NCBI GenBank assembly: GCA_020441605.1 | Contig: JAGRLX010000190.1 | Location: forward strand, 1-12,211 | DNA length: 12,211 nucleotides | Direction of reading: 5' to 3' | Source: Alphaproteobacteria bacterium | GTDB lineage: Bacteria > Pseudomonadota > Alphaproteobacteria > Rhizobiales > Aestuariivirgaceae | Notes under the pieces: generated by a model | Databases searched by the model: none | What the model was told of the DNA's origin: nothing | Seen by the model: only the letters and a program-made list of their open reading frames with translations | Program-made: the position numbers and the translations under genes | In this document: in pieces, positions 11,881 to 12,211 of the stretch | Layout: each line of letters starts with the position of its first letter | Numbering within the stretch: position 1 is the stretch's first letter

Positions 11881-12211
11881 AGAAGCGGACTTTCAGTGCA
11901 CCGTCCGGCCAGAAAATAACCTTCACCGAACTGGGTTTTGGCACGGCGCCCATCGGCAATCTCTATCGCGCAGTATCGGAAACCGACGCCCAGGCCGCGC
12001 TCGATGCAGCCTGGAAGGCTGGGCTACGCTATTTCGACACCGCACCACTCTATGGACTGGGGCTGTCGGAAACCCGTCTCAATCACTTTCTCCGCGGCAA
12101 GAAACGCCAGGACTATGTGATTTCCACCAAGGTCGGCCGTCTGCTGGAAGTCTGCGCACCGACGGAACGCACCGGCATCGGCAAGTTCTTCGACACGCCG
12201 TCGCGCAAGGA
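11877..12211 (+). CDS. Aldo/keto reductase, L-fucose/aldose 1-dehydrogenase-like, partial
   Basis: This is the N-terminal 111 residues of an NAD(P)-dependent aldo/keto reductase; the gene continues past the right edge (the family has about 310-340 residues). The (beta/alpha)8-barrel start is clear: ITFTELGFGTAPIGNLYR (14-31), DAAWKAGLRYFDTAPLYGLG with catalytic D54 and Y59, then YVISTKVGRLL with catalytic K85. The FDTAPLYGxGLSE pattern is typical of the subgroup that includes L-fucose (D-threo-aldose) dehydrogenase and pyridoxal 4-dehydrogenase, which oxidise C1 of sugars or similar aldehydes rather than reduce them. The ATG overlaps the gntR stop as ATGA and has AAGGAGA 9 bases upstream, so it is translationally coupled to gntR. 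With the UxaA-family dehydratase it would supply two steps of an oxidative sugar pathway. The last base triplet in the window is incomplete. Confidence 0.9.
   Translation, partial: MKKRTFSAPSGQKITFTELGFGTAPIGNLYRAVSETDAQAALDAAWKAGLRYFDTAPLYGLGLSETRLNHFLRGKKRQDYVISTKVGRLLEVCAPTERTGIGKFFDTPSRK

Noticed and set aside
1..12211. CRISPR arrays, tRNA or rRNA genes, insertion sequences, att sites, prophage genes
   Set aside because: No direct-repeat arrays, cloverleaf-like segments, transposase or integrase motifs or terminal repeats were seen. All longer open frames are explained by housekeeping or catabolic genes.

Overview
The window reads as a chromosomal stretch of an alphaproteobacterium, most likely in or near the Rhizobiales/Hyphomicrobiales. 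The evidence is an MmcB-family protein, a RegB/RegA (ActS/ActR, PrrB/PrrA) redox two-component system with its quinone-binding and cysteine motifs intact, an intracellular Cys-type polyhydroxyalkanoate depolymerase, and fairly high GC with alphaproteobacterial codon use. I cannot name the genus. There are no rRNA, tRNA, IS element, phage or CRISPR signatures, and coding density is high. No gap exceeds 300 bases.

Layout. (1) Positions 1-1139, minus strand: the membrane half of a TRAP transporter, dctQ then dctM with a 4-base overlap. dctM runs off the left edge and no dctP is visible. (2) 1191-1670, plus: an MmcB-family DNA-repair protein, ending at a perfect 14-bp hairpin it shares with the convergent gene. 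(3) 1713-2390, minus: a 2-oxoglutarate/Fe(II) dioxygenase of the phytanoyl-CoA dioxygenase type. It lies downstream of regA behind a gap that holds a perfect TTAA-N7-TTAA CtrA-type box. (4) 2503-4480, minus: regB then regA. (5) 4560-5174, plus: a Sco/SenC copper chaperone divergent from regB. (6) 5249-7223, plus: an intracellular PHA depolymerase, then a YgjP-type zinc metalloprotease-like protein. (7) 7313-9418, minus: a class A penicillin-binding protein. (8) 9550-12211: a sugar-acid module, with a UxaA-family dehydratase (minus) divergent from a GntR/FCD regulator (plus) that overlaps an aldo/keto reductase running off the right edge.

How the genes may work together. The centre is a redox-balance neighbourhood. 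RegB senses quinone and thiol redox state and RegA is its response regulator. Sco helps assemble the copper centre of cytochrome oxidase. PhaZ mobilises PHA, which is a carbon and reductant store. An oxygen-dependent dioxygenase follows regA. The right-hand module looks like an oxidative (non-phosphorylating) route for a sugar such as L-fucose or a relative, with AKR as sugar dehydrogenase, UxaA as aldonate dehydratase and GntR as sensor.

The two most interesting unlisted signals are the CtrA-type box behind regA and a 12-bp palindrome between uxaA and gntR. The palindrome coincides with the predicted -10 element of a gntR promoter whose start site would fall at or next to the gntR ATG, which implies a leaderless, autoregulated mRNA. 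All functional links between genes are inference from position; the family assignments rest on visible motifs.
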